The translations under genes and the position numbers were made by a program. Source: Erysipelotrichaceae bacterium (GTDB lineage Bacteria; Bacillota_I; Bacilli_A; Erysipelotrichales; Erysipelotrichaceae). Taken from it: DNA of 6,554 nucleotides. Position 1 is the first letter of the stretch. The number at the start of each line of letters is the position of its first letter. The notes beneath the pieces are model-generated. The model searched no databases, was not told the DNA's origin, and worked only from the letters and a program-made list of their open reading frames with translations. The stretch is taken from NCBI GenBank assembly GCA_019415435.1, contig DXZE01000021.1, positions 1 to 6,554 on the forward strand, given 5' to 3'. This document shows, piece by piece, positions 6,443 to 6,554 of this stretch.

Positions 6443-6496
6443 CTCTTTTACTGCATTAAATGATTTTAAGAATCAAATAACTACTAATAATTATAT

Positions 6497-6537
6497 AAAA
6501 AAAAGAAACAGGTTAAAAGATGTTCCTGTTTCTTTTT
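6497..6537 (-). terminator. Strong terminator of the gene beyond the right edge
   Basis: Minus-strand AAAAAGAAACAGG (6537-6525) pairs with CCTGTTTCTTTTT (6512-6500) in a perfect 13-bp stem with a 12-base loop. The T run continues to eight T (6504-6497). It closes whatever minus-strand gene precedes the operon. All three minus-strand frames meet a stop between 6554 and the hairpin, so at most a few codons of that gene can be in this window. In related operons the preceding gene is the BmpA/NupN-type nucleoside-binding lipoprotein, and an intergenic terminator there lets some transcripts read through into the ATPase gene. That identity is inference here. Confidence 0.85.
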
Positions 6538-6554
6538 CAGCTAATCAGCCCTTG

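Noticed and set aside
6490..6518. TATAAT at 6495-6490 as the promoter of the transporter operon
   Set aside because: The -10 match is perfect, but the base positions expected for -35 read TTTTAA, lie inside the terminator hairpin and match consensus poorly.
1..6554. CRISPR array, insertion sequence, phage or defence genes
   Set aside because: No spaced repeats, transposase or integrase motifs, or terminal inverted repeats were seen. All six genes belong to common housekeeping or transport families.

Overview
The window looks like ordinary core chromosome from a low-GC Gram-positive bacterium (Bacillota). Strong AGGAGG-type ribosome binding sites, A/T-rich intergenic DNA, intrinsic terminators with T tracts and a Bacillus-type nucleoside ABC transporter support this. 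The CarD-like protein and general style would fit an Erysipelotrichia-like gut Firmicute, but that is an impression and not something the sequence proves. All six genes lie on the minus strand, so transcription runs from high to low coordinates. I see no mobile element, CRISPR array, tRNA or rRNA. No intergenic stretch exceeds 300 bases; the longest (652-907) is filled by a terminator, a promoter and a riboswitch.

Reading in the direction of transcription: the right edge (about 6497-6537) holds a strong terminator that must close a gene outside the window. Then comes a tightly overlapping three-gene operon, 6427-2806, encoding a twin-domain ATPase and two permeases of the BmpA/NupNOPQ nucleoside importer type. 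Both junctions are one-base stop/start overlaps, and each downstream gene has an AAAGGAGG site inside the end of the gene before it. The operon ends in a near-perfect hairpin terminator at 2771-2797. The substrate-binding lipoprotein is not in the window; the gene ending just beyond the right edge is the obvious place to look for it.

Next is a PUA-domain class I 23S rRNA methyltransferase of the RlmI type (2718-1507). It is followed by a small CarD/CdnL-type RNA polymerase-binding regulator (1411-908) with its own extended -10 promoter and its own terminator (873-897).

Last comes mntP (651-61), a manganese efflux pump. It is preceded by a yybP-ykoY manganese riboswitch (about 735-830) and an elaborate expression platform (660-741). 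In that platform a long hairpin hides the mntP ribosome binding site, and two other helices compete with it or with the aptamer's closing stem. A hairpin at 7-52 probably ends the mntP transcript.

Functionally the window combines nucleoside salvage (import), ribosome modification, a global transcription factor and manganese detoxification under direct metal control. I did not find a previously undescribed system. The parts most worth a second look are the architecture of the mntP leader and the CarD homologue, which contains no tryptophan although the family normally uses one to wedge open promoter DNA.
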